From Mytilus edulis (lineage: Eukaryota > Mollusca > Bivalvia > Mytilida > Mytilidae), in assembly GCF_963676685.1 (NCBI RefSeq), contig NC_092349.1:61517881-61581880 (forward strand): a stretch of DNA of 64,000 bases, written 5' to 3'. Of the stretch, positions 46,285-58,539 are shown piece after piece; the stretch's first letter is position 1; each line of letters begins with the position of its first letter. Position numbers and translations under genes: made by a program. A model generated the notes under the pieces. It was not told where the DNA came from and made no database searches. It saw only the letters and a list, made by a program, of their open reading frames with translations.

Positions 46285-46502
46285 GTAACATATTTGTTGT
46301 TCGTTCATTTTTTTTATATTTATAAGGCCGTTAGTTTTCTCGTTACAATTGTTTTACATTGTCATTTTGGGGCCTTTTATAGCTGTCTATGCAGTATATG
46401 TGCTTTGCTTATTATTGAAGGCTATACGGCGACCTCTAGTTGTTACTTTATGTGTCATTTTGGTCCCTTGTGGAGAGTTGTATCATTGGCAATCGTACCA
46501 CA
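46285..46502 (+). repeat. family A repeat
   Basis: TATAAGGCCGTTAGTTTTCT to GGCAATCGTACCACA; the last dozen bases of the family are missing. Confidence 0.6.
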
Positions 46503-47560
46503 GAAAGAACATTGATAATAAAACGGATACATACAAATTGAAAACAAATCGCGTAAGAAAAGGCAATTATTGGTATGTTAGTTTTCTTTAATATCATGAA
46601 TATTTTTGGCTCAACTTCTCAATCATGATCAGGCAAAATTATTGGCTTTTTATTCTGACATTTTTTTATTCCTCTTCCACCCCATTTTTCGGCATATAAC
46701 ACGTCCGTTTTATTTGGCCATTACATCGGGGACTCCTAACGGATGCAAATTTTGTAAATGGAAAACGTTTGTTTATCCTTTCGGCGTTCGTTCGAGCTAT
46801 CTGGTAAGGTGTGACCACAGTTTTAGCAGATATCGCATGCTTAGCATACACACAAATTATTTTTTTTTAACTATCTCCCACAGTTTAGCTACGTCGAATC
46901 CAGTTTTAAAATATTTAAAAAGAAAACTGAATTAATATTCAGAAATGGATATTCATTAAATTCATTCATTTCATCAAAAGTTATTATTTAAAGTAGATAA
47001 TTGCAAAGGAGATGTACATACAATATAGATTACCTCTTACTGTCATAATCTGAAGGAGAACTGGAGGACAAATGTTGAACTATCTCCTGACACTTTAAGA
47101 CAGTTCTAGCTTGAACAGTTCTAATCAAGAACTGATTTGGTAATTGGTAAGTTCTACCTAGAACTGATTTACACAGTTCAACCTGGAACTGATTCTGACA
47201 GTTCCACGGCTAAAACAATCTACGACTAGAACAGAACTGCGACCTGATTTCGCCACGATTGTTTTGAACATGTTTAAAGTTGGCTACTCTCAACACGATC
47301 ACCAAGTAGCATATTAATCTATTGCAATAAAAAATCATAATATCTAATAAAATTTGTAGATTTAGCTAACAAAGTCCTTATATTTGTATAAAGTAACATT
47401 CGTTTATAGTGGAACATTGTTTTAACGTTGAATAAGCTACAATTAAAAATTGCTTGCTGGTCCCTCTCTGTGATTAATAGCATTATATTACGCTGGTTCA
47501 TTTCCCAATCAATCTGTCACCAAGGGAAGATAAATAATTCGATTTTCGTTCATAGATAAA
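46503..47560. other. no gene seen; AGTTC-rich patch
   Basis: At 47098-47242 the motifs AGTTCTA and AGAACTGATT recur several times in both orientations. Otherwise AT-rich with no recognised exon. Confidence 0.4.
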
Positions 47561-47564
47561 GGCA

Positions 47565-47955
47565 GATGTGGTGTGAGTGCCAATGAGACAACTCTCCATC
47601 CAAATAACAATTTAAAAAAGTAAACCATTATAGGTTAAAGTACGGCCTTCAACACGGAGCCTTGGCTCACACCGAACAACAAGCTATAAAGGGCCCCAAA
47701 ATTACTAGTATAAAACCATTCAAACGGGAAAACCAACGGTCTAATCTATATAAACAAAACGAGAAACGAGAAACACGTATATATTACATAAACAAACGAC
47801 AACTACTGTACATCAGATTCCTGACTTAGGACAGGTGCAAACATTTGCAGCGGGATTAAACGTTTAAATGGATCCTAACCTTCTCCCTTTTTCCGAAACA
47901 ATAGCATAACATCACAACATAGAAAAACATTCGATAAAATATCAATTGGCAGACT
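47565..47955 (-). repeat. family A2 repeat, long copy
   Basis: On the + strand: AGATGTGGTGTGAGTGCCAA, ACACGGAGCCTTGGCTCACA, then GATTCCTGACTTAGGACAGG (the shared 5' module) and GGATCCTAACCTTCTCCC. Confidence 0.65.
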
Positions 47956-47972
47956 TAACTCAATCAAATAAC

Positions 47973-48031
47973 ATATATATGTGGTGGTGTTTAACGACCT
48001 TGACTGGCCTTTCAGCCCTCGCACGGTCGGT
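47973..48031 (-). repeat. 59-bp truncated SINE with 11-bp target duplication
   Basis: Flanked by AATCAAATAAC on both sides (47962-47972, 48032-48042). On the - strand it ends GTCGTTAAACACC then an AT-repeat tail, the usual shape of a retroposon 3' end. Inserted at the end of a family A2 copy. Confidence 0.6.
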
Positions 48032-48431
48032 AATCAAATAACGTATGATTAATAGTCTTTTTTTTTTTTTTTCAAAAATGATGAACGGTTCTTTATATTG
48101 GTATGTAATCATTTTAAACGTTTCAAATTTATGAAATTATATTCGTACATCAATGTTTTTGATACACCAATAACAAAAACTGAAATATATTGAATTGATA
48201 CATTTTGTAATTATTCAAAATTATATCAGAAACCTAAACTTAATTATAAAATAATGAACCTGTTAAGGGGAGAGAATACTCGGATAACTTTTTCGAATTG
48301 GCACATAATACAACGAAATGTCACTCTTGCATACAAATGGCACATCAATATAATTAATTATCTGCGAAATCGTCCCCCACCTTCAATGATGATTCTAAAT
48401 TATAAATATAACCAAAAGTTGTTAATCTATA

Positions 48432-48604
48432 CAGTGGCGGATCCAGGGGGGGGGGGGGGGGGGGGGGGGTTCCGCACCCCCCCTTTATTTTTGCCGATCA
48501 ATGCATTTGTATCGGGACATATGTTTTGCACCCCCCCCCCCCCCCTTTGCCCTGGGTTACCTGGGTTAGCACCCCCCTTTCGAAAATTCCTGCATCCGCC
48601 CCTG
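48432..48604. mobile_element. CAGTGGCGGAT-family MITE
   Basis: Ends CAGTGGCGGATCC and GCATCCGCCCCTG, with direct repeats CTATA (48427-48431, 48605-48609). Long G run on the left and C run in the middle. Same interior as the copy at 7135. Confidence 0.75.
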
Positions 48605-48951
48605 CTATAGATAGTTAAGACTAATGAAAGCTAACCCAATGTAAAAACAATTCTTTGCAATTTTTTAAAACTTCCTCAGAAAAATACTCGAGCCACTTGA
48701 CTTTCATAGCTCAAAATTAACGTTTTTACACAATATTTGAATAAAGTAGTTGAAGATTATTCGCTTCTCAAAGTGTAAGACGCAATAAAAATCGTATGCT
48801 TGCACCATCCTACCGAAATACGGATTTAATTAAGTCCTGAACATTTCGACATTTCTTCGTATATTTTGAACAAAACCGGTTTTAACCAACTGCACTACGA
48901 TCGTCAATAGCATTATTTTTTTAGAGATCGTAGTGCGATCACGACCTAGTG

Positions 48952-49878
48952 CAGGGGCGTGTCCAGGATATTTGAAAGGGGGGCGTAGAATCAAATATTT
49001 CGCCGAGCGAAGCGAGGCGACAAATTTTTTGGACCTTTTTTGGCTTAAAAACATAAAATAATAGAGAATTGCACTAATGTAACGGTTCCTGACTTGGAGC
49101 ATGTATATTTCATAGTTAAAGTGTCCGGGTGTGACATTTTTTATGCCGAGTTTTCTCCATTAATTGTCTATGGTATATTAAAATGATTGGATGGATCTTG
49201 ACAGCAGTAGACCAATAACGAGAAATTCCAAACTCAAGGGTATAAGGAGTAACTTAACATTTCAATACCTAGGCCAGGATTTGATGAACGAGAGGCGTGA
49301 TTACGGTTGAGGGTCCATGGGGAAGCTCAGAAGCTCCTGAATTTCAAATCAAATTATGAAGTAATCCCTCTATTTTTGATTAAGTTCGGGTTTCGTTGAA
49401 CGACACACATGATACAAGACAAATAAACACTGAAGAATAAAGTTCTTTCGTTCTGAGTATTGCTTTAATGTGGAAATATACATATTTCTAGTATACATGT
49501 ACCTTGACGCAAAACCTAAAATGAACACAGAAAAATACTGACGGACTCTCATTTTCAATTACTAGTGTGGATTCATAAGAACCATTTTACGTGGATTTTT
49601 GACATCGACATCTTTGCGAATTCTTTATCACATCAACAACAATGGATACTAATCGCAGAGTCGAACACGCCGGACTCCGAGAAACGAAATTTTACGGTTG
49701 ATGATGACCCATCAAATTGGGGAATCAGTATAAAAAGAAATCAGAGTATGTGTTTAATTAATGAATATGATAAATTGCCATCATTCAATACAATACTAGC
49801 AGATTATAACGATAGTTTTTGTTTTTTTTTTAAAGGGGGGGCGTACGCCCATTACGCCCTTACCTGGACCCGCCCCTG
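48952..49878. mobile_element. 927-bp hAT-like element, 8-bp target duplication
   Basis: Ends CAGGGGCGTGTCCAGG and CCTGGACCCGCCCCTG; flanking direct repeats ACCTAGTG (48944-48951, 49879-49886). The 8-bp duplication and CAGGG start fit hAT. The interior frames (for example 49565-49879) have no transposase similarity that I can see. It may contain captured host sequence. Confidence 0.8.
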
Positions 49879-49886
49879 ACCTAGTG

Positions 49887-50423
49887 TGAGAGGGTTATAA
49901 TATAAATGTCGCTGAATATTACCAAATATCCTTAAGATGTGCCCTGAATGCAGTTGTAAACAAATATCTAAGTTTTATACAACACCTGTGATTACACTAA
50001 GTTGGACGTCACTTATAATACTTACAAAGCAATTTTAAAATCGTCATATCTTTTTTTGTGATAAGTATTATAATGACAAAAATGACATTTTTTACTCACA
50101 TTTAAATTATCCTCACCCTGAAATAATGTGTACGTGAAAATAAACCTAGAAAATGGGTCCTGTTCGATTGTTTAGTTTTTAACTATTTTATTACTTTATA
50201 AATGTACGCATTTTCGGCATCAAATATTGTCTGTTAGGAATCGAATTCATCCAAATCATATTAATGAATAACCATTGTAAAATAATCTTATTTATATTTG
50301 TAAGTCATGCATTTTTCTATCGGCAATGCTTAAAATTGTATCTGTATTTAGATTTTATGTTACCCTAGACAGGAAACATGAATCAGGTTAACCATAAAAA
50401 AAGGTAAACTCGAATAGTACAGC
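49887..50423. other. no gene seen
   Basis: AT-rich intergenic sequence between two elements. No exon recognised. Confidence 0.35.
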
Positions 50424-50893
50424 GCAACCAGAAAGTCTCAACAGTGTGACAGAAAGACTCAACCAATACCTTTATATCTCAACCATTTATATTTTTTTAT
50501 TTTTTTGCTCAGAGTAGGCTTGACAAACACATATTTGTGCAATTTACAGACGTGGTTATCGTAAAGCCTAAAAAAAAAACACAAATTATTGACATATTTT
50601 CTTGCTAAGTCATTAATATCATAGCACTTCTATCGGATTTAAAGAATGTAAACAAAGTGATTGTGACTTCAATTTAAAATATTTTAAACCAAGAAGAGAC
50701 ATATTAGTTACAATTATGATTTATCTATGGCATGACATTCTCCGATTTACAAAAATTTTCAGTAAATCGACAAAAAATCGACCTACCCTGTGTTTATTTT
50801 CAATATTTTGAACCAGAAAAGCTCAACAGGAAGTGCCAGAATACTTTTTCCCGTCTCAACCATTTGGTTGGGATTAGATGGTTTACCAGGCGT
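50424..50893 (-). mobile_element. dispersed element with TTGAGA..TTCTGG motifs (copy 2)
   Basis: Inverted counterpart of 44825-45320. On the + strand it starts CAACCAGAAAGTCTCAACAG and ends AGATGGTTTACCAGGCGT. The segment GACATTCTCCGATTTACAAA and neighbours match copy 1 in reverse. Confidence 0.6.
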
Positions 50894-51284
50894 GGTTTAG
50901 CTATTACATTTTTAAAGATTATTTACACCGTCCGCCGTTGACCAATTGACATAAATCAAGCTTGTCTCTTTTAAAATAATAAATAAACAGCTGCGCCATG
51001 AGCGCATGATACGCCCGATGTCTTGTGTGGAAGATTTATGCAATAATCATAAATAGTTTCTGGAGAGTTTTAAGCAATTACCATTTATTGCTTTTGAGAC
51101 ACGGCGTTAATATTGAGAATGTCAATTTTAAAGGCAAATTAGCTACGAGATAAAACGAAAAATCAAAACATGTTTTTCTTTGTTCCATCAATAATGAAAG
51201 TCTAATACAATGTAGTAAAATAATAATTCATTTTTGCAGCCAGTTTGGTTCAGTTTTATAAAACTAAGATAAAACTGATTTTCA
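50894..51284. other. no gene seen
   Basis: Intergenic sequence. No exon recognised. Confidence 0.35.
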
Positions 51285-51662
51285 ACCGTCTCAGTGATCT
51301 CGTGGTAGCGTGTTCGCCTCGAGTGCGGGAGATTTTGGGTGCTAACCCGGTCGGGTCAGGCCAAAGACTTTAAAATTTGGTGTTTGCTACTTCTCTGCTA
51401 AGCATGCATGCGGCATTAAGGAATAAGAGCAAAGACTGGTCAGCTTGGAGCAAGAATAGTGTGTCCGGGTAAGGTGACATGTCTCCCTGCGGATTGTTAT
51501 GTTGAGAACTAGCAAGTTAAAAATCCAACTCAGCGTGTCGGTCTAGTACAAAGCTTAAGCAGAGTTAAAATTCATATTACATTAACATGTTCTCGTCCTG
51601 AATATGCATATTAATTTGCCGCTGGACGTTAAGCAGTCATTCATCATCATCATCATCATTAT
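51285..51662 (+). mobile_element. near-full-length tRNA-headed SINE
   Basis: Head GTCTCAGTGATCTCGTGGTA then GCGTGTTCGCC looks like a tRNA-type A box, with a degraded B box about 45 bases later (GGGTGCTAACCC). The central segment GTCAGCTTGGAGCAAGAATA / GTGTGTCCGGGTAAGGTGAC resembles a conserved SINE core domain. The tail is GCCGCTGGACGTTAAGCAGT followed by a TCA repeat. About 375 bp. Transcription would be by RNA polymerase III if active; the B box decay argues against that. Confidence 0.75.
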
Positions 51663-52676
51663 CTAACTGGTTAAGGCAATAAATCAACACAATCGAAACT
51701 TTATCATTTAAAATGTCATGTGATTACAAAGTAGGCCAATAAAAATATAAAATATTTTATGTGTATTGATTCCCACGAGAATTATCACATTTTAAGTATT
51801 TATATGACACTTATAAGGTTATATAGTTTGGATTTACAGTCGTCTTATTGACTTTGCTATATGTATATTTCCGTTATTCTGAAATTAAGCTAACATTTTT
51901 TAAATTATAAGATACCTAACAAAGTGAAAATAAATGTTCGAATACTCCAAAATTGGGAGGCTAAAATGAGAGGCTAAGAGAAATATATTTCATGATTTCA
52001 ATTATGTATATTCAATACAAAATGTTTGACAATTGATTACGTAATTTCAGCATAAGACAAAACTGTTGTGCCTGTTTGAAACTGAAGAATTTAATATAAA
52101 TACAATGGGTCATGGGGTTATTTTTTACTTCCTTCTATAACAATATGACGGACGTAATTTTACATCTAGTCATTTTCCTTTTGAATTATATAACTAGTTT
52201 TAATTAGTTCAGTTAAAATGAGGTCTGGGTTGGCATGTCAGTAACTGCTAGTAGTCCTTTGTTAATTTATGTATCATTGTCATTTTGTCCAGTTACTTTT
52301 GTTACCTTTTCTGACAGTGCACTCTGACTTCTTTTAAACTGAGTTTTACTGTGCATATTGCTGTGTCTTTCTTTTCTACATTGTCTCGACGTACAAAATG
52401 ACGTATAGGAGAGGGTTGATATCTTCCTTTTAAATTCATGTATGAAAAAACCCGCCTTTGTGTCCGTGCTCCTGGCAATGTGCCAAATGTTTAGATTTTC
52501 GTTTGTATTGACCATAATATAGTACAATGGAAGGGTTCCACCCGACATTACTCTAATAACTCAACTTCCCCATTTAATATGTTTCTGGGTAATTCTTAAA
52601 AGGCATAAAAAGTGGGATTTTTCCTTGGTTTCAGTATTAATTTACAGAATTATGCAAATGAGGTTGTTACTAAAAA
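51663..52676. other. no gene seen
   Basis: AT-rich intergenic sequence. The minus frame at 52267-52548 is not recognisable as a protein. Confidence 0.35.
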
Positions 52677-52678
52677 TA

Positions 52679-53121
52679 GAATGAAATTCAAAACCGTGTG
52701 GCTTTGGCTATTGATTGACACATTAAATTCATCCATTGACTGGGACAATTAACGTGAACGTTTGTCTGTAACGACCACTGTTCACGACGTACCTACGATA
52801 GACATTTAAACTGTGGGGTCACCAAAGGTTTCGTAACGCCTTTAATTATAAAATAATTCGAAAAATTAATCAGGAATAACCTTTATGTTTTGATTTATAT
52901 AATTGATATGAATCAAAACATCGTGTTATTTCTGATCAATTTTTCTAATTACTTTATTAAGGTGTTGAGAACCTTTGGTGACCCCATAGTTTAAGTGTCT
53001 TTAAAAAGTAAATAGTGAGCAGTGGTCGTTACATAAAAACGTTCACCTAAATTGTCCCAGTCAATGGATGAATTTAATGTGTCAATCAATGGCCACAGCC
53101 ACGCTGTTTTGAATTTCATTC
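52679..53121. mobile_element. 443-bp foldback MITE, TA duplication
   Basis: Inverted ends GAATGAAATTCAAAAC and complement, with TA on both sides. About 200-bp imperfect arms share CATTGACTGGGACAAT, GAACGTTTGTCTGTAACGAC and TGGGGTCACCAAAGGTT. A one-armed relative lies at 35690 and a small end fragment near 38630. Confidence 0.75.
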
Positions 53122-53261
53122 TAGATATTACGATTCTGGGAAAAATTAAGTGGTCAAATTCTTTCATTTTATGTCAAGGATTATCATGATTGTGTATGTC
53201 TGTATTTTTAAGTAATCATTATAATCCTATGTAGTTTGTTTTTTATAATTATAATTTTAAA

Positions 53262-53525
53262 TCCAGTTTTCATGACCTTTGTTAGTCTTGTATGCAATTT
53301 AATTTTAGTTTATTTTATATATTTCGGAGTTTAGTATGACGTCCATTATCACTAAACTAAAACATATTTTTGTTTAGTGGCCATGCAGCTGAAGCACGAC
53401 TCCGGCTGCGGGATTTAGTTCTCGCTGTATTGCAGACCTGTTGGCGGCCTTCGATTGTTTTCTGCTTTTTTGTCGGGTTGTCGTCTCTTCAACATATTTC
53501 ACATTTCCAATCTCAATTTTATTCA
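53262..53525 (+). repeat. family B repeat
   Basis: CATGACCTTTGTTAGTCTTG through GGCCATGCAGCTGAAGCACG and TTGTCGGGTTGTCGTCTCTT to the 3' end TTTCCAATCTCAATTTTAT. The 69-codon frame here is repeat-derived. Confidence 0.6.
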
Positions 53526-53739
53526 AGAGTTGTAGTGGCTGGTTTCAATAATACTAATTTATCACTGAGATATACTTAGTACGCAAAATAACATGACAGA
53601 AATACTATATCCTCTCATATAATGATTGTTCATAATTTATATTTTTTTATTATCATACACAATACACAGAGTATAAAACACAGCTTGTTAATATTGTCAT
53701 TTTATAGAAGGAATTTTTGTCATTTGAATTTTTTCACAT

Positions 53740-53882
53740 TTGTCATTTCGGGGTCTTTTATAGCTGTTTATGCGATATGGGCTTTGCTCATTGTTAATGA
53801 CCTATAGTTGTTAATTTCTGTGTTATTTGGTCTTTTGTGGAGAGTTGTCTCATGGCAATCATATCACATCTTCTTTTTTTAT
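53740..53882 (+). repeat. family A repeat
   Basis: GTCATTTCGGGGTCTTTTAT to ATATCACATCTTCTTTTTTT. Confidence 0.6.
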
Positions 53883-55128
53883 AATATAAAATTTAAAAAA
53901 ATTGAAGTGAACGTTAAGAAAACAGAGGTAAAGTATCTCTTTCCCTTTTTTTGTGTGTCAAATGCTGGTAAGGATCAACGGGGGCGGATCCATTAATTTA
54001 TCAGGGGATGTCAACAAAAACGATCGAACTTTCAAAATATTGTAGTTATTAAGTAGATATTGATGTCATTCAATTGAAGTTAGTATCAAAAAAAAAGATA
54101 ACATATAGTTTACAAACTTGATTTACGTTTTATTTTTATGTTATACTCGTGGTCTTTTTGTACCCTCGATTGCAATAATGTGTCCGCGTAGGCTGGTGCG
54201 TATATATATAAGGACTTTGTTAAAAGCACGTTCAGAATTTGGTTTAGCATGTCTGATGCCTAAAAAGAATTATTCAATAAAAGACACTCTCCAATATTGG
54301 AAACGATAATATGACTTTTTTTTTTACAAAATCTATGTTTTGTTGATCTTGTATTGCTAATCATTGACCATTGGGCCAGGGGAGCTAAAAAGTTTAAAAG
54401 GGCAGATATAGTACGATGTTGGCGAGCATCAATGAGCGTCCGATAGGTAGCCAAAAAATCTAAGGCAATCTTTTCCTAGGTAGAAAATACAGAGTGTTTC
54501 GAAAGTTTAGAAGTTTTGTAAATAGTATTGATACTTCATGTAGTATACACACTTCTGTAAAGATTAAACCTTCCGTGGTTAAATCTGTTTCGGTTGTTAT
54601 TCCTGTTTGCATTGATTTATGACATCAAATTGCATGCCAAAATGATTAACAAATTATGCAGAAATTTCAATACAACTGTTATATTGTAAATATAAACTTA
54701 ACATCTTTTTGTTCCCGGGATGAATAAGAATGTGCAACGAATAAACTGGTTAAAACGGTTGCTCGTGAGAACCTTTGTGGTATAAATAGGATTTTTTTTT
54801 AAATGCGCTCACAGAATGAAATCTTAACAGATTTGGCTGTTTATACCTGAGTCGGAATATTTTTATTTAATAAATGCAATACAATTTTGTTTGGGAAAAT
54901 TTTTGTTTAAAGAATTTTTTTATGACAAATGATCAGAGCCGGAATAATTTGTTCTAAAAATTCACAGGCCCCTAAAATATCGAATGGCATGTTCCTGAGA
55001 GGAACCCGAGTCGTTCAATTCAGAAAAAAAATAACTTTTTTTCATATCTGATCATGATGCGCCATATTCGGTTTTCTCGTGCGCGCTAAGCAGCGGCTCC
55101 CACTGGTTTTTTATTGGATAAAAATCAC
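53883..55128. other. no gene seen
   Basis: AT-rich intergenic sequence. Short frames only. Confidence 0.35.
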
Positions 55129-55263
55129 CAGGGTTGCGTTCAATATCGTAGCCGCTACGTAGCTGCTATCGATATCCATGTAGCAGCTAGTCTATAGCTA
55201 CACGTTCAATAGTCAAAATCTAAATAGCACTACGTAGCAGTTACGATATTGAACGCGGCCCTG
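55129..55263. mobile_element. 135-bp MITE, CAGGGTTGCGTTCAATATCG ends
   Basis: Inverted ends CAGGGTTGCGTTCAATATCG and CGATATTGAACGCGGCCCTG, with internal CTACGTAGC repeats. The CAGGG start is hAT-like. Target duplication not clear. Confidence 0.75.
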
Positions 55264-55312
55264 GCCACTTTTGTATGATGTTACAAAACATATACACCAC
55301 GCCTTACTCATT

Positions 55313-55372
55313 AACATATTTAAACGAACTCATCCTGCGTATATATTCGTCGTTTAAATATGTTAACTCATA
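55313..55372. repeat. hairpin, 17-bp stem
   Basis: TTAACATATTTAAACGA and its exact complement TCGTTTAAATATGTTAA, separated by about 22 bases. Confidence 0.65.
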
Positions 55373-55411
55373 AATAGCGTTGTATATATTATACTTATGT
55401 GTTTTCAAGAA

Positions 55412-58400
55412 TAAAATTGAGAATGGAAATGGGGAATGTGTCAAAGAGACAACAACCCGACCAAATAAACTAGAGGCTCTAAAGAGCCTGTGTCGCTCAC
55501 CTTGGTCTATGTGCATATTAAACAAAGGACACAAATGGATTCATGACAAAATTGTATTTTGGTGATGGTGATGTGTTTGAAGTTCTTACTTTACTGAACG
55601 ATTTTGCTTCTTACAATTATATCTATAATGAACTTTGCCCATTAGTAACAGAGAACTATATTTGGTAAAAATTTACATATATTTACCAAATTAATGAAAA
55701 TTGTTAAAAATTGACTATAAAGGGCAATAACTCCTTAAGGGGTCAATTGACCATTTAGGTCATGTTGACTTATTTGTAGATCTTACTTTGCTGAACATTA
55801 TTGCTGTTTACAGTTTATCGCTATCTATAATAGTATTCAAGATAACCAAAAACGGCAAAATTTCTTTAAAAATTACCAATTGGAGGGCAGCAACCCAACA
55901 ACCAGTTGTCCAATTCATCTGAAAAATTCAGGGCAGATAGATATTGACTTGATTAACAATTTAACTTCTTGTCAGATTTGCTCTAGATGCTTTGAATTCA
56001 TAGTTATAAGCCAAAAACTGCATTTTACCCCTATGTTCTATTTTTAGCCGTGGCGGCCATCTTGGTTGAATGGCCAGGTCATCGGACACATTTTTCAAAC
56101 TAGATACCCCAAAGATGATTGTGGCCTAGTAGTTTCAGTGGAGATTTTGTAAAAGATTACTTAGATTTATGAAAAATGGTTAAAGATTGACTATAAAGGG
56201 CAATAACTCCTAAAGGGGTCAACTGACCATTTTGGTCATGTTTGACTTATTTGTAGATCTTACTTTGCTGAACATTATTGCTGTTTACAATTTATCTCTA
56301 TCTATAATAATATTCAAGATAATAACCAAAAACAGCAAAATTTCCTCAAAATTACCAATTCAGGGGCAGCAACCCAACAACCGATTGACCGATTCATCTG
56401 AAAATTTCAGGGCAGATAGATCTTGACCTGATAAACATTTTTATCCCGTCAGATTTCCTCAAAATGCTTTGGTTTTTGAGTTATAAGCCAAAAACTGCAT
56501 TTTACCCCTATGTTCTATTTTTAGCGGTGGCGGCCATCTTGGTTGGTTGACCAGGTCACGCCACACATTTTTTAAACTAGATACCCCAAAGATGATTGTG
56601 GCCAAGTTTGGATTAATTTGGCCCAGTAGTTTCAGAGGAGAAGATTTTTGTAAAAGATTAATTTAATTTATGAAAAATGGTTAAAATTGACTATAAAGGG
56701 CAATTACTCCTAAACGGGTCAACTGACCATTTTGGTCATGTTGACTTATTTGTAGATCTTACTTTGCTGAACATTATTGCTGTTTACAGTTTATCTCTAT
56801 CTATAATAATATTCAAGATAATAACCAAAAACAGCAAAATTTCGTCAAAATTACCAATTCAGGGGCAGCAACCCAACAACCGATTGACTGATTCATCTGA
56901 AAATTTCAGGGCAGATAGATCTTGACCTGATAAACATTTTTATCCCGTCAGATTTCCCCAAAAGATTTGGTTTTTGAGTTATAAGCCAAAAACTGCATTT
57001 TACCCCTTTGTTCTATTTTTAGCCGTGGCGGCCATCTTGGTTGGTTGACCAGGTCACGCCACACATTTTTTTAAACTAGATACCCCAAAGATGATTGTGG
57101 CCAAGTTTGGATTAATTTGGCCCAGTAGTTTCAGAGGAGAAGATTTTTGTAAAAGATTACTTTAATTAACGAAAAATGGTTAAAAATTGACTATAAAGGG
57201 CAATAACTCCTAAACGGGTCAACTGACCATTTTGGTCATGTTGACTTATTTGTAGATCTTACTTTGCTGAACATTATTGCTGTTTACAGTTTATCTCTAT
57301 CTATAATAATATTCAAGATAATAACCAAAAACAGCAAAATTTCCTCAAAAGTACCAATTCAGGGGCAGCAACCCAACAACCGATTGACCGATTCATCTGA
57401 AAATTTCAGGGCAGATAGATCTTGACCTGATAAACATTTTTATACCGTCAGATTTCCCCAAAAGATTTGGTTTTTGAGTTATAAGCCAAAAACTGCATTT
57501 TACCCCTTTGTTCTATTTTTAGCTGTGGCGGCCATCTTGGTTGGTTGACCAGGTCACGCCACACATTTTTTAAACTAGATACCCCAAAGATGATTGTGGC
57601 CAAGTTTGGATTAATTTGGCCCAGTAGTTTCAGAGGAGAAGATTTTTGTAAAAGATTACTTTAATTAACGAAAAATGGTTAAAAATTGACTATAAAGGGC
57701 AATAACTCCTAAACGGGCCAACTGACCATTTTGGTCATGTTGACTTATTTGTAGATCTTACTTTGCTGAACATTATTGCTGTTTACAGTTTATCTCTATC
57801 TATAATAATATTCAAGATAATAACCAAAAACAGCAAAATTTCCTCAAAATTACCAATTCAGGGGCAGCAACCCAACAACCGATTGACCGATTCATCTGAA
57901 AATTTCAGGGCAGATAGATCTTGACCTGATAAACATTTTTACCCCATGTCAGATTTGCTCTAAATGCTTTGGTTTTTGAGTTATAAGCCAAAAACTGCAT
58001 TTTACCCCTATGTTCTATTTTTAGCCGTGGCGGCCATCTTGGTTGGTTGACCGGGTCACGCCACACATTTTTTAAACTAGATACCCCAATGATGATTGTG
58101 GCCAAGTTTGGTTTGATTTGGCCCAGTAGTTTCAGAGGAGAAGATTTTTGTAAAAGTTAACGACGACGGACGACGACGACGGACGACGGACGACGGACGA
58201 CGGACGACGGACGCCAAGTGATGAGAAAAGCTCACTTGGCCCTTCGGGCCAGGTGAGCTAAAAACAACAGCAGAGGGTCACCAACAGGTCTTCAATGCAG
58301 CGAGAAACTCCCGCACCCGGAGGCGTCCCTCAGCTGGCCCCTAAACAAATATATACTAGTCCAGTGATAATGAACGCCATACTAATTTCCAAATTGTACA

Positions 58401-58520
58401 CAAGAAACTAAAATTAAAATAATACAAGACTAACAAAGGCCAGAGGCTCCTGACTTGGGACAGGCGCAAAAATGCGGCGGGGTTAAACATGTTTGTGAGA
58501 TCTCAACCCTCCCCTATAAG
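55412..58520 (-). repeat. family B copy split by a tandem-repeat element
   Basis: On the + strand TTGAGAATGGAAATGGGGAA to ACAACAACCCGACCA (to about 55469) is the 3' end of family B. It resumes at about 58258 with ACAACAGCAGAGGGTCACCA and runs to CTGACTTGGGACAGGCGC and beyond. The uninterrupted copy at 7862-8133 shows the two parts belong together. Confidence 0.75.
55470..58257. mobile_element. 2.8-kb element of five about 500-bp tandem units, Helitron-like end
   Basis: Units start near 55715, 56191, 56691, 57191 and 57690 (CTATAAAGGGCAATAACTCC), spaced 476-500 bp. Each includes GATCTTACTTTGCTGAACAT, GGGGCAGCAACCCAACAACC and GCGGCCATCTTGGTTG. The left end is CTAG plus the hairpin AGGCTC/GAGCCT, which on the - strand reads hairpin-CTAG-T, a Helitron-like 3' terminus. 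Near the right end are a GACGACGG minisatellite (58160-58212) and a strong hairpin, GCTCACTTGGCCC TTC and its complement. The frames inside (for example 56677-56925) are repeat-derived. Confidence 0.7.
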
Positions 58521-58539
58521 AATGTATTATATATATATA

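Noticed and set aside
46606..46935. 109-codon frame considered as a membrane protein gene
   Set aside because: No domain, poor codon periodicity, a competing frame on the other strand, and no splice or start context.
48440..48560. Long G and C runs considered as G-quadruplex regulatory sites
   Set aside because: They belong to a MITE copy, and there is no neighbouring gene to regulate.
56232..56925. Repeated 64-82 codon frames (DLFVDLTLLNIIAVY...)
   Set aside because: The same frame recurs in successive 500-bp tandem units and is broken in others; it is a repeat-derived frame.
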